Source of the DNA: Sphingomonas hankookensis
GTDB taxonomy: Bacteria > Pseudomonadota > Alphaproteobacteria > Sphingomonadales > Sphingomonadaceae
Direction of reading: 5' to 3'
DNA length: 64,000 bases
NCBI RefSeq assembly: GCF_028551275.1
Contig: NZ_CP117025.1
Coordinates: 62,001-126,000 of the forward strand
The notes under the pieces were generated by a model. That model worked only from the letters and a program-made list of their open reading frames with translations, ran no database searches and was not told the DNA's origin. Within the stretch, counting starts at the first letter, position 1, and every line of letters starts with the position of its first letter. A program made the position numbers and the translations under genes. Below are positions 17,349 through 25,929 of the stretch, in pieces.

Positions 17349-20300
17349 TGGCGGCGGTCGCCAATCTGCTGCGCCGTCTGGATCAGGCGGGCTTTTCCGG
17401 CGATGCCGAGGACGGCATCGGCGCGCGGCAGGTCGCATCGACCGACAACAGCATCTATCAGGTTCGCCCGACCGCGATCCTCTATCCGTGCCGCGGCGAC
17501 GATGTGACGCTGCTGGTGCGCGCACTCGCCGACACCGGCCTGTCGCTGACGGCGCGTGGCGGCAATACCGGCACCAACGGCCAGTCGCTGAACGACGGGA
17601 TCATCGTCGATTTCGCCCGCCACATGCGGGGGATCGGCGCGTTCGATCCCGACACGGATACGATCACCGTCGAACCGGGCGTCGTGCTCGACCAGCTCAA
17701 TGCCTTCCTCAAACCCCATGGCCGCTTCTTCCCGCCGATGGTGTCGACCGCCAGCCGCGCGACGATCGGCGGCATGGTCGCGACCGATGCATCGGGCAAG
17801 GGATCGCGCCGCTGGGGCAAGACGTCGGACTATCTCGTCGCGCTCGACGTCACCCTGTCCGACGGCACGCCGTGGCGCGTCGAACCGATGACGCGTGCCG
17901 AGGCCGAGGCGATCGCCGCCGGTAGCGGCATCGTCGCCGACATCCACCGCGAGGCGCTGCGCATCGTCACCAGCCGCGCCGACGATATCGCCGCGATCTT
18001 CCCGGACATGAACCGCGGTCTGACCGGCTATAATCTGCAAAAGACATGGGATGCGGCCGCCGACCGTTTCTTCCTCGGGTTCCTGCTCGCCGGGTCCGAA
18101 GGCACGCTCGCGATCACCCGTTCGATCACGCTACGCGTCGCCCATAAGCCGAAGAAGCGCGCGCTGGCGGTCATCCGCTACGCCGCGTTCGACACCGCGA
18201 TGCGCGACGTGCAGCGCCTGATCGCCGCCGATCCGGTCGCGATCGAAATCCTCGACGACAAGGTGCTGGGCGTCGCGCGCAGCGATATCATCTGGTCGAG
18301 CGTCGAAGGGCTGCTCGGCGGTGCGAGCGATGTGGTCGGTAAGTCTGATCCGGCACAGCCGGATCAGCACGGTGCCGGCCCGCTCCCCCACCCGACCACC
18401 CAGTCAGAATACGCTGTGGGTGGTCGGGTGGGGGAGCGGGCCGGCACCGCATCCTCTTCCGAGGATCAGACTCTCGCCGCGATGAACTTCGTCGAGTTTG
18501 CCGCCGACGACAACGCGACGATCGACGCCGGCCTCGCCGCACTGACCGCCATCGGTCCGCAGGGCGACATGCGCATCATCCGCGACGATGCCGCCATCGG
18601 CCAGCTCTGGACGCTGCGGGAAAAGTCGGTCGGGCTGCTCGCCCGGCTCGGCGGCGCGCGACAGGGGATTCCGTTCGTCGAGGATACCGCTGTCCCGCCC
18701 GAAAAGCTCGCCGATTTCGTCGCCGAGTTCCGCGCGCTGCTCGACGGCCACGGCCTGAACTACGGCATGTTCGGCCATGCCGATGTCGGCTGCCTCCACG
18801 TCCGCCCGTTCCTCGACCTGCGCGATCCTGCACAGGCGGCGCTGATCCGCCCGATCTCCGATGAAGTGGCGCGCCTGACCAAGGCCTATGGCGGTCTGCT
18901 CTGGGGAGAACATGGTCGCGGCTATCGCGGCGAATTTTCGCCGCTGTTCTTCGGCAGCCTCTATCCCGAATTGCAGTCGCTGAAAGCCGCGTTCGACCCG
19001 CATAACCGCTTCAACCCCGGCAAGCTCGCCGCTCCCGCCGGGCAGCCCGTCGACCGGATCGACGGCGTGCCCTTGCGCGGTGAAGCCGACCGGCAAATCG
19101 ATCCGGCCCGCGCGAAGGACTTCGACCGCGCGGTCGCGTGCAACGGCAATGGCGCGTGCTTCGCCTGGGACTCGCTCGACGTGATGTGCCCGTCCTACAA
19201 GGCAACGCGCGACCGCGCGCAATCGCCCAAGGGCCGCGCCTCGCTGCTGCGTGCCTGGGCCCGGCTGGATTCGATCGCGCAACCCAGCCCGGCCGAAGCC
19301 GCCGAACGCGACGCGCTGGCCGCCGACACCCATGCCTCGCTCGCCACCTGCCTGTCGTGCAAGGCGTGCACCACGCTCTGCCCGGTCAAGGTCGACGTGC
19401 CGGTGATGAAGTCTCGCTTCGCCGAACGCCACTGGGCCAAACGCCCCCGTCCGCTGCGCCACCGCGTCGTCGCGCAGATGGAATCGATGCTCGCCGCCGC
19501 GCGCGCCATGCCGGGGCTCGCCAACCGCGTCGCCGACAGCGAGCGGGCGCACGCCGCGCTGGAACGCACGCTCGGCTATGTCGACCTGCCCCCCTTCGCT
19601 GTCGCCGACCCCGGCACCCTGCCGCCAGTCGCCTCGCCAGCAAAGCTCAAGGCGCTACCGGCCGAGGAACGCGCGCGCGTGGTCGTGCTGGTCGAAGACA
19701 GCTTCACCGCCAGCTTCGACGGCCCCGTCATCGCCGCCGCCGCCCGGGTGCTGACCGCCTGCGGCTATCGCGTGCTGCGCCTGCCGCCGCGCAGCAACGG
19801 CAAGGTGCTGTACCTGCTGGGGCTACGCACCCGCTTCGCCCGCATCGCGCGCCGGCGGATGGCGGAAGCCCGCGCGCTGGCCGATCTGGGCGTGCGGCTG
19901 ACCGGACCGGACGCCGCCACCGCGCTGATGTTCGGCCAGGAATTTGCCGAGATGACCGGCGACAGCGTCGACGTGACGGGCCTCGAAACCCTCATCGCCG
20001 AAGCGGTCAGCCACGGCCGCGCACCCACCGCGACGCAAACCGTCCCGGCCCAGCGCCTGCTCGGCCACTGCACCGAACAGGCGCTCCGCCCGCAGGCGCT
20101 GGCGACCTGGGCACAGGCACTGGCCGGCTTCGGCATCACCGCCACCCCAATCAAAACGGGGTGTTGCGGCATGGCGGGGCTGTTCGGCCACGAAGCGGCG
20201 AACCAGAAACTGTCGCGCGACATCTTCGCGCTCAGCTGGGCGGACGCGACGCAGGACGATGCGATGCTCGCCACCGGCTTCTCCTGCCGCTGCCAGACCA

Positions 20301-20365
20301 AACGCCTGACCGGCCGCCGCCCGCTGCATCCCGTCGAGCTGATCGACCGGGTGCTGGCGGGGTAG
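17348..20365 (+). CDS. ydiJ: D-2-hydroxyglutarate dehydrogenase, YdiJ type (FAD and Fe-S)
   Basis: The 1005-residue flavoprotein has an FAD-binding PCMH domain (RGGNTGTNGQSLN, about residues 70-90), an FAD-oxidase C-terminal domain, a ferredoxin-like part with cysteine clusters (GNGACFAW, CLSCKACTTLCPVKVD) and a CCG-type cysteine-rich domain (TGCCGMAGLFGHE). E. coli YdiJ of about 1018 residues oxidises D-2-hydroxyglutarate to 2-oxoglutarate, the next step after HglS. Residues about 332-375 are encoded by a palindromic element inserted in frame at 18342-18472, which should add a flexible loop between two FAD-domain segments. The frame is intact, so the enzyme may still work. Confidence 0.9.
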   Translation: MAAVANLLRRLDQAGFSGDAEDGIGARQVASTDNSIYQVRPTAILYPCRGDDVTLLVRALADTGLSLTARGGNTGTNGQSLNDGIIVDFARHMRGIGAFDPDTDTITVEPGVVLDQLNAFLKPHGRFFPPMVSTASRATIGGMVATDASGKGSRRWGKTSDYLVALDVTLSDGTPWRVEPMTRAEAEAIAAGSGIVADIHREALRIVTSRADDIAAIFPDMNRGLTGYNLQKTWDAAADRFFLGFLLAGSEGTLAITRSITLRVAHKPKKRALAVIRYAAFDTAMRDVQRLIAADPVAIEILDDKVLGVARSDIIWSSVEGLLGGASDVVGKSDPAQPDQHGAGPLPHPTTQSEYAVGGRVGERAGTASSSEDQTLAAMNFVEFAADDNATIDAGLAALTAIGPQGDMRIIRDDAAIGQLWTLREKSVGLLARLGGARQGIPFVEDTAVPPEKLADFVAEFRALLDGHGLNYGMFGHADVGCLHVRPFLDLRDPAQAALIRPISDEVARLTKAYGGLLWGEHGRGYRGEFSPLFFGSLYPELQSLKAAFDPHNRFNPGKLAAPAGQPVDRIDGVPLRGEADRQIDPARAKDFDRAVACNGNGACFAWDSLDVMCPSYKATRDRAQSPKGRASLLRAWARLDSIAQPSPAEAAERDALAADTHASLATCLSCKACTTLCPVKVDVPVMKSRFAERHWAKRPRPLRHRVVAQMESMLAAARAMPGLANRVADSERAHAALERTLGYVDLPPFAVADPGTLPPVASPAKLKALPAEERARVVVLVEDSFTASFDGPVIAAAARVLTACGYRVLRLPPRSNGKVLYLLGLRTRFARIARRRMAEARALADLGVRLTGPDAATALMFGQEFAEMTGDSVDVTGLETLIAEAVSHGRAPTATQTVPAQRLLGHCTEQALRPQALATWAQALAGFGITATPIKTGCCGMAGLFGHEAANQKLSRDIFALSWADATQDDAMLATGFSCRCQTKRLTGRRPLHPVELIDRVLAG
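18342..18472. repeat. Palindromic element inserted in frame within the dehydrogenase gene
   Basis: A perfect 33-bp inverted repeat (18370-18402 and 18417-18449, loop 14 bases) is preceded by a small hairpin with 10-bp arms around 18345-18367 and enclosed by outer 10-bp inverted repeats AGTCTGATCC (18342-18351) and GGATCAGACT (18463-18472). The reading frame continues through it. The encoded residues (GPLPHPTTQSEY and neighbours) do not look like the enzyme family. Confidence 0.85.
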
Positions 20366-20376
20366 CTCCCCTCCCC

Positions 20377-20401
20377 GTCACCCCGGGCTTGACCCGGGGT
20401 C
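20377..20401. repeat. Single arm of palindromic repeat, family A
   Basis: One arm of the family A repeat lies just after the dehydrogenase stop. The partner arm is missing; a different inverted-repeat element starts 16 bases later and may have replaced it. Confidence 0.65.
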
Positions 20402-20416
20402 CCGCTTCTTCCTTCC

Positions 20417-20604
20417 AGAGCGGTTTCCGACCGGATTGGATCGTCGGCACGGAGGGAATTCCGGTTCGGGGCAAGGCGCGACGAGGGAGCGATGCAGTCG
20501 CATCGTGACCGACGAGCAACGCCGTCCCGGCGCGAAATCCCCCCGCCGCGAAGCGGGCGCCCGCAGGGCGATGACGATGGTTCAATCTGGTCGGAAACCG
20601 CTCT
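20417..20604. repeat. MITE-like element with 26-bp imperfect inverted ends
   Basis: AGAGCGGTTTCCGACC at 20417-20432 is repeated inverted at 20589-20604, and similarity extends to 26 bases with three mismatches. The 188-base unit has no coding capacity for a transposase. It lies between two convergent genes. Confidence 0.7.
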
Positions 20605-20630
20605 AAAGCGCGGGCCCCCGGATAAAGGGC

Positions 20631-21545
20631 TCACGCCTCCGCCCGCGCCTCGTCCAGCAACCACGCACGAAACCGCTCGAACAGCGGACTGTGGCTGCCG
20701 CCACGCGGCCACACCAGATAATAGGCCTCCGACGCATGCAGCGCCACGTCGAGCGGCGTGACCAGCGCCCCCGATGCCAGCTCCGGCCGGATCAGGAAGG
20801 ACGGGATCAGCGCCACCCCCATCCCCGCCGCCGCGGCGTGCGCCAGCATCAGGAAATGCTCGTACACCGGCCCATCGCCGATCGCCGCATCCGCCATGCC
20901 CGCCGCCGCGAACCACCGCGCCCATGCATCGGGCCGCGCCTCCAGCGACAGCAGCGCATGCGGTAGCAGGTCGGCCGGCGTCGCGACCGGATGGCGCGCC
21001 AGCCAGTCGGGCGAACACACCGCCACGACATCCTCATGGAACAGCAGCGCATGGTCCGCCCCCGCCCAGTCGGGCAGGCCGAAATGGATCGCCGCGTCGA
21101 AGCGTTCCTCGGCGAAATCGAACGGATAGGACCTGGCCGCGATGTTCACCAGCAATTCGGGATGCCGCGCGCTCAACCCCGGCAGCCGGGGCGCCAGCCA
21201 GCGCATCCCGAAACTGGGCAGCGTCGCGATGGTCAGCGCACGGTCGGCGACGGGGGTCAGCAGCCGCCGAGTCGCGCTGCGCAGCTTCTCGACCGCCGGA
21301 CCCACCGCCTCGGCATAGGCCAACGCCGCCGGCGTCGGCGTCACCCGCCGCCCCCGCCGTTCGAACAACGGCACGCCCAGCCAGTCCTCCAGCAGCGCGA
21401 TCTGCCGGCTGATCGCACTCTGCGTCAGCGCCATCCGCTGCGCCGCGCGCGAAAAGCTGCTGGTCTCGACCGCCGCCAGGAAGCTGGCGAGCGCGGGCAG
21501 CGGCGGGAGTTCGCGGCGATGGACGTCGTGATGATCGTTGGGCAT
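20631..21545 (-). CDS. LysR-family transcriptional regulator
   Basis: The 304-residue protein has an N-terminal winged helix-turn-helix at about residues 12-71 (SFSRAAQRMALTQSAISRQI) and a periplasmic-binding-protein-like effector domain. The overall pattern, including FAEERFDAAIHFG, is that of the GcvA/AmpR subgroup. ATG 21545 was chosen; upstream codons are not family-like. It is convergent with the catabolic operon, with about 265 bases of repeats between, so unlike typical LysR regulators it is not divergent from its presumed target. Its effector is unknown. Confidence 0.9.
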   Translation of the reverse strand: MPNDHHDVHRRELPPLPALASFLAAVETSSFSRAAQRMALTQSAISRQIALLEDWLGVPLFERRGRRVTPTPAALAYAEAVGPAVEKLRSATRRLLTPVADRALTIATLPSFGMRWLAPRLPGLSARHPELLVNIAARSYPFDFAEERFDAAIHFGLPDWAGADHALLFHEDVVAVCSPDWLARHPVATPADLLPHALLSLEARPDAWARWFAAAGMADAAIGDGPVYEHFLMLAHAAAAGMGVALIPSFLIRPELASGALVTPLDVALHASEAYYLVWPRGGSHSPLFERFRAWLLDEARAEA

Positions 21546-21652
21546 CTGCGGTGGTTCGGACTTATGAGGTGCGGACGCTGCTACTACGCGCCGTATGCGG
21601 CAAGCGCTACATGCCGGGAACGCATCAGGGAAACACTCCCTTCTCAACTCTA

Positions 21653-21854
21653 CCCGTTCGGTTCGAGCAGCTTCGAGCTTGTCGAGAAGCGTCCGTCGAG
21701 AACTCGGTCGCCTAGGGGCAACTCAGTCCCATCCCCGTTTGCTTCGAGCGCAGGTTCGAGCCTGTCGAGAACCGAAGTCGAGAAGGGGGTGCCCCGAACG
21801 GGGCGTTCTCGACTACCGCTTCTCGACAGGCTCGAACCTGCTCGAACCGAACGG
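21653..21854. repeat. Inverted-repeat element, family C
   Basis: The unit is built of repeated TTCGAG/CTCGAA and CTGTCGAGAA phrases. Outer arms containing GTTCGGTTCGAGCAG (left) and CTGCTCGAACCGAAC-type sequence (right) are inverted. The second copy lies at 44468-44584. Confidence 0.75.
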
Positions 21855-21867
21855 AGAATGGGCTGGA

Positions 21868-22251
21868 CTAACCCACCAACCCCACCACCCCTACCTCGAT
21901 CACCGGAATCTCCCACGGATGCGCCGCCGCGATCGCCGCCAGCTCCCGCGCGATATCCGCCCCCTCAGGCGCATAGCTCTTCACCACCACCGTCGGCACC
22001 ACCGCCGCCTCGCCCGCCCGCCCGGTCGTCGGCACCGCCTCCGCCTGCGGCACGAAGCTCTCCAGCCCGAACCCCAGCTCGAACACCCCGCGATACGGCC
22101 CGATCGCGCCCAGCACGTCGCTGCCCCGGATCACCGCGATCACCGCGCTCAGCACCGCATCGTCGGCCAGCGCCGCCGCCTCGCCCGCCTGCAGCCGCGC
22201 CAATAGATTGCCCGACACGGGACAATGCACCCGCACCACCTGCATCCGCAT
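21868..22251 (-). CDS. Small conserved hypothetical protein
   Basis: The 127-residue protein starts at ATG 22251, whose A overlaps the exonuclease stop (TGATG), so it is coupled to that gene. It is rich in Ala, Val and Glu and has no membrane segment. The C-terminal phrase AAHPWEIPVIEV recalls the end of NIF3/YqfO insert domains (HP-x-E-x-P-V-I), a trimeric small-domain fold also related to CutA. Only this motif supports the similarity, so function is not assigned. Its constant partnership with an exonuclease here is the main clue. Confidence 0.65.
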   Translation of the reverse strand: MRMQVVRVHCPVSGNLLARLQAGEAAALADDAVLSAVIAVIRGSDVLGAIGPYRGVFELGFGLESFVPQAEAVPTTGRAGEAAVVPTVVVKSYAPEGADIARELAAIAAAHPWEIPVIEVGVVGLVG

Positions 22252-23006
22252 CACAGCAGCAGCCAATCATTGCGGCTGCGCTTGACCTCGCCGCCGCCCT
22301 GCCGCCGCGCCAGTTCGGTCTCGGCGGTGAAGCGGACGTCCTCGTCGCGGTCGGTCAGGAACCCTTCGAGCGAGTCGTCGTCGATCTCGGTCCATGCCCG
22401 CCCGCGATCGGGGCCATAGCGCACGCGCGGCAGCAAGCCGGGCTGGCGCGACCATTCCAGCAGCTGCGCGATCGACGCTTCGTTCAGCATGTCGCGCAGG
22501 TGGAACGCGGTCACATAGGCATCGGGAAACGCCCGGTGCGCGGGCAGTCCGCGCTCATGCTCCATGCCATAGGGCTTGCGCCAGTATCGCAGCATCTGGT
22601 TCGAAAAGCCCGGGCTGTCGGGCCACAGCCGCAGCGCGCATTTCCACGTACAGATCCAGTCGGCACCATGCGTCAGCTGCGCGGTACAGAATTTCTGTTC
22701 GAAATCCGCGCGATGTGCCGCCAGCGCGATGCGGCGCGGATAGGGGTCGAGCACCCGGCGCGCGATATCCTGCCACCACGGCGCATCGGCGACCTGTTCG
22801 TCGAGGATATGGTGCACCGCCTGCGTCACCGGCGGGATCGGGCGGCCGGGATTGACGAAATGCTGCCCGCCCTCGCCCGACAATTCCCAGCGCCCGTCCT
22901 CGCCCAGCGCGACATCCTGCCAGCCGACTTCGCACACGCCATGCACCGGCGGGGCCTGCCCCGTGGTTTCGAGGTCGACGACACGGATGATCTGCGCTTG
23001 GGCCAT
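22251..23006 (-). CDS. DEDD-family 3'-5' exonuclease
   Basis: The 251-residue protein has exonuclease motif I RVVDLETTG (about residues 8-16), motif II in ALAAHRADFEQ and motif III in LPAHRAFPDAYVT. These supply the four acidic metal ligands and the catalytic His of the DEDDh group, as in DNA polymerase III epsilon, RNase T and exonuclease X. The C-terminal 70 residues are an extra segment without known motifs. It is coupled to the small gene downstream. Probable role is DNA repair or RNA trimming; the substrate cannot be told from sequence. Confidence 0.88.
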   Translation of the reverse strand: MAQAQIIRVVDLETTGQAPPVHGVCEVGWQDVALGEDGRWELSGEGGQHFVNPGRPIPPVTQAVHHILDEQVADAPWWQDIARRVLDPYPRRIALAAHRADFEQKFCTAQLTHGADWICTWKCALRLWPDSPGFSNQMLRYWRKPYGMEHERGLPAHRAFPDAYVTAFHLRDMLNEASIAQLLEWSRQPGLLPRVRYGPDRGRAWTEIDDDSLEGFLTDRDEDVRFTAETELARRQGGGEVKRSRNDWLLL

Positions 23007-23060
23007 GGGTCACAAATGGCGCTTCGGCAGCGGAAAAGCCACCCCGGGCAGCCACCCCCT

Positions 23061-23144
23061 CGTCACCCCGGGCTCGACCCGGGGTCCCGCTTCTTCGTCC
23101 ACCGCCAGTTGAAAAGCGGGACCCCGGATCAAGTCCGGGGTGAC
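23061..23144. repeat. Palindromic intergenic repeat, family A
   Basis: Complete two-arm copy between the phosphomannomutase stop and the exonuclease start, both on the minus strand. The arms could form a stable hairpin in the transcript. Confidence 0.8.
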
Positions 23145-23150
23145 GGGAGG

Positions 23151-24518
23151 CTACCCCCGCACCACCCCCGACGCCGCCAGCTGCGCGTCGACCTCCGCCA
23201 CCAACCGCGCCAGCGCCGCCTGATCCCGCCCCTCGGCCCGCGCGGTCAGCACGTCCTGCGTGTTCGACGCGCGCAGCAGCCACCATCCGTCCGCCGTCGT
23301 CACCCGCGCGCCATCGGTGGTGTTCACCTCCGCCCCCGCCGCCGCCAACCGCGCCAGCACTTCGTCGATCACCGCGAACTTGCGCTCCTCGCTCACCCGG
23401 AAGCGCAGCTCGGGCGTGTTCGCCATTGCCGGCATCGCATCGCGCAATTCGCTCAGCGACCGTCCGCTCAGGTGGATCGCGCGGATCAGCCGCACCGCCC
23501 CGTACGGCGCATCGTCGAACCCGTAATCCTCGCCACCGAAGAAGATATGCCCCGACATTTCCGCCGCCAGCGGCGCGCCGGTCTCGCGCATCTTGGTCTT
23601 CATCGGGCTGTGCCCGGTCTTCCACATCAGCGGCGTACCGCCCAATGCGGCGATGCGGTCGAACAGCGCCTGGCTGGCCTTCACGTCCGCAATGATCGTC
23701 GCCCCCGGCGTTTCCCGCAATGCCGGTTCGGCGAGGATCATCAGCAGCTGATCGCCCCACAGCACCCGCCCCTGCCCGTCGACCGCACCGATCCGGTCGC
23801 CATCGCCGTCGAAGGCCAGTCCGAAATCGAGCTGCTTCTCGGCGACAAGTCGTTGCAGATCGGCCAGATTCTCGACCTCGGTAGGATCGGGATGGTGGTT
23901 CGGAAAATGCCCGTCGACGTCCGTGAACAGCAGGTGATGTTCCCCCGGCAACAGCTGGACCAGCCGCTCGATCACCGGCCCGGCGGCCCCGTTACCCGTG
24001 TCCCAGCCGATGCGATAGCTGCCCCCGGCATAGCCCGCGATCAGGCGCCCGACATAGGTGTCGGTGAAATCATGGTCCGAAACGGAGCCTTGCCCGTCGT
24101 CCCATTCCCCCGCCGCCGCCATAGCCCCGATCCGCTGGATGTCGGGTCCAAAGAACGGACGCCGCTGCATCACCATCTTGAAGCCATTGTAATCGGCGGG
24201 ATTATGGCTGCCGGTTATCTGTATGCCGCCATCGACCTCCAGCATCGCTTCGGCATGATATAGCATCGGCGTGGGGGCCAGGCCGATGCGGACGACATCG
24301 ACCCCGCTCGCCGTCAGCCCTTCGACCAGCGCCGCCTCCAGCGCCGGCGACGACAGCCGCCCGTCGCGGCTGACCACCACCCGCGTACCCCCCGCGCGGC
24401 GCAGCAACGTCGCAAAACACCGCCCGATCGCCCGCGCATCCGCCTCGCCCAGCGTCCGCCCGACGATGCCGCGAATATCATACTCGCGCAGCGAACTGGG
24501 GTGGAAATGGTGGGACAT
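23151..24518 (-). CDS. manB: Phosphomannomutase/phosphoglucomutase (AlgC type)
   Basis: The 455-residue enzyme interconverts hexose 6- and 1-phosphates and supplies GDP-mannose or UDP-glucose precursors for surface polysaccharide. It has the start phrase LREYDIRGIVG, the phosphoserine loop TGSHNPADYNGFK, the Mg-binding loop DGDGDRIGAVD and the sugar-binding EMSGHIFF. Length fits Pseudomonas AlgC (463). A family A repeat follows the stop. It is the likely first gene of a minus-strand set with the exonuclease, although the repeat between them may separate the transcripts. Confidence 0.95.
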   Translation of the reverse strand: MSHHFHPSSLREYDIRGIVGRTLGEADARAIGRCFATLLRRAGGTRVVVSRDGRLSSPALEAALVEGLTASGVDVVRIGLAPTPMLYHAEAMLEVDGGIQITGSHNPADYNGFKMVMQRRPFFGPDIQRIGAMAAAGEWDDGQGSVSDHDFTDTYVGRLIAGYAGGSYRIGWDTGNGAAGPVIERLVQLLPGEHHLLFTDVDGHFPNHHPDPTEVENLADLQRLVAEKQLDFGLAFDGDGDRIGAVDGQGRVLWGDQLLMILAEPALRETPGATIIADVKASQALFDRIAALGGTPLMWKTGHSPMKTKMRETGAPLAAEMSGHIFFGGEDYGFDDAPYGAVRLIRAIHLSGRSLSELRDAMPAMANTPELRFRVSEERKFAVIDEVLARLAAAGAEVNTTDGARVTTADGWWLLRASNTQDVLTARAEGRDQAALARLVAEVDAQLAASGVVRG

Positions 24519-24602
24519 GCGGCAAATCCTGGGCGGTTACGGGGCGCGGACTTTAGGCCGAAGCGGTCGGGCTGAGTAGGGTCGTCTTTTTGGAAGAAGA
24601 TA

Positions 24603-24770
24603 GGGGTTCGCGCGGAGGCGCGGAGGCGCGGAGGAGGTTGCGCGCCGGGCGAGCCTTCCGCGACCGGGAGACCCTATCGCTCGCTGCGATCGTACGTAGA
24701 GGCCGCTGGCGCGGGTGACGTCGCGCCGGACGCAACCCCCTCCGCGCCTCCGCGCCTCCGCGCGAACCCC
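24603..24770. repeat. MITE-like element with 40-bp inverted ends, family D
   Basis: Left end 24603-24642 and right end 24731-24770 are inverted copies with one mismatch, built from GCGGAGGCGCGGAGGCGCGG. The 168-base element has a second copy, inverted, at 26849-27010; inner phrases such as GGGAGACC and CGCGGGTGACGT are shared. Confidence 0.85.
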
Positions 24771-24786
24771 TACCTTCCTCTACGAA

Positions 24787-25041
24787 CTAATGCCGCAACC
24801 GCCCCAGCAAAACATCCCGAGCCGCATTAATCCGCCGAGCCAGATCCGCCGACCCACCCCGATCCGGATGCACCGCCTGCATCAACCGCTTATGCGCGGC
24901 GCGAATTTCGCCCACCTTCGCATCCGCCCCCACGCCCAAAATCGCCCGAGCCTCCGCCTCGCTCCCCACCTTCTTCGGCTTGGCGCGCAGCCACAGCCAG
25001 AAGGCGACGAGCAGCGCGACGATCAGGACCAGCTTGACCAT
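24787..25041 (-). CDS. Membrane-anchored J-domain protein
   Basis: The 84-residue protein has an N-terminal membrane segment (LVLIVALLVAFWLWL) followed by a J-domain whose signature HPD sits in VHPDRGGS. This is the type III DnaJ layout, like TIM14/Pam18 and small bacterial DnaJ-like proteins, in which the J-domain faces the cytoplasm and stimulates a DnaK. The start lies 6 bases after the mipZ stop, so the two are cotranscribed. No Gly/Phe or zinc region is present. Its client is unknown. Confidence 0.88.
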   Translation of the reverse strand: MVKLVLIVALLVAFWLWLRAKPKKVGSEAEARAILGVGADAKVGEIRAAHKRLMQAVHPDRGGSADLARRINAARDVLLGRLRH

Positions 25042-25047
25042 CGGTCG

Positions 25048-25845
25048 TCAGGCGACGAGCGGCGAACCGGCCGGTTCGGGCAGCTGCAACCCGCCCATCA
25101 TCTCGCGCAGTTCCTGCCGCGCGGCGACATGCGCCAGCCCCATCTCGCCGAATTCGTTGCGGTCGAGCATGGTCAGGCCAGAGGGGAACAGCTCGCGATA
25201 GATCACGCGCTCCGACAAGCCCGGCGTGACGCGGAAGCCGACCCGCTTCGACAGCTGGGTGATCGCCTCCGACACGCGGCGCATGTTGCGCGCCTCGATA
25301 TGCTGCAAGCGGTTGCGCAACACGACCCAGTCGATCGTCGACCCGTCGATCTTCGCGCGATGCTTGCGCGTTTCCCAGATCAGCTCGGAATAGAAGCTCG
25401 GCCGCGTCACCTTGAACGTGTCGGGGTCGACTTGGCCGATCAGGTCGAAATCGACGAAGCTGTCGTTCATCGGCGTGACCAGCGTATCGGCATTCGTCAC
25501 GGCGATCCGCGCGAAGCGATCGTCGCGGCCCGGCGTGTCGATCACCATATATTCGGCATGTTCGCCCAACCGGCCGAGACAGTCGTTGAACCACGCCATG
25601 CTCTCGCCGTCATGCGTCTCATAGACCGGCATCGGCAGGTCGCGCCCGGTGCGCTTGATCGTCTCGGCGCGATTGTCGAGATAGCGGCCCAGCGTGCGCT
25701 GGCGATGGTCGAGGTCGAAACACGCCACGCGCGCGCCCTTCGCCGCCAGCGCGATGGCGACGTGGACCGCCGTCGTCGACTTGCCGGTGCCGCCCTTTTC
25801 ATTGGCGAACACGATGACGTGCAACCGATCCGAAGCTTCGTCCAA
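25048..25845 (-). CDS. mipZ: Division-plane positioning ATPase MipZ
   Basis: The 265-residue ParA-like P-loop ATPase has the deviant Walker A ANEKGGTGKST (about residues 14-24), FDLDHRQRT and the long conserved stretch around TPMNDSFVDFDL, plus VIYRELFPSGLT near the C-terminus. These are hallmarks of alphaproteobacterial MipZ, which forms a bipolar gradient by binding ParB and blocks FtsZ away from midcell. Length matches Caulobacter MipZ (273). It is divergent from panC, with 84 bases between starts, and precedes the J-domain gene. Confidence 0.95.
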   Translation of the reverse strand: MDEASDRLHVIVFANEKGGTGKSTTAVHVAIALAAKGARVACFDLDHRQRTLGRYLDNRAETIKRTGRDLPMPVYETHDGESMAWFNDCLGRLGEHAEYMVIDTPGRDDRFARIAVTNADTLVTPMNDSFVDFDLIGQVDPDTFKVTRPSFYSELIWETRKHRAKIDGSTIDWVVLRNRLQHIEARNMRRVSEAITQLSKRVGFRVTPGLSERVIYRELFPSGLTMLDRNEFGEMGLAHVAARQELREMMGGLQLPEPAGSPLVA

Positions 25846-25929
25846 AGCGCACTAACCCAAGCTTGTTGATCCGCAGCGGCTTGCCCCATAGAAGCCGCCT
25901 CCCCCGTCCATATCGAAGGGCCATCGGCC

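Noticed and set aside
20631..21545. LysR gene as dedicated regulator of the catabolic operon
   Set aside because: It is convergent, not divergent, and separated by repeat elements, so position gives no support.
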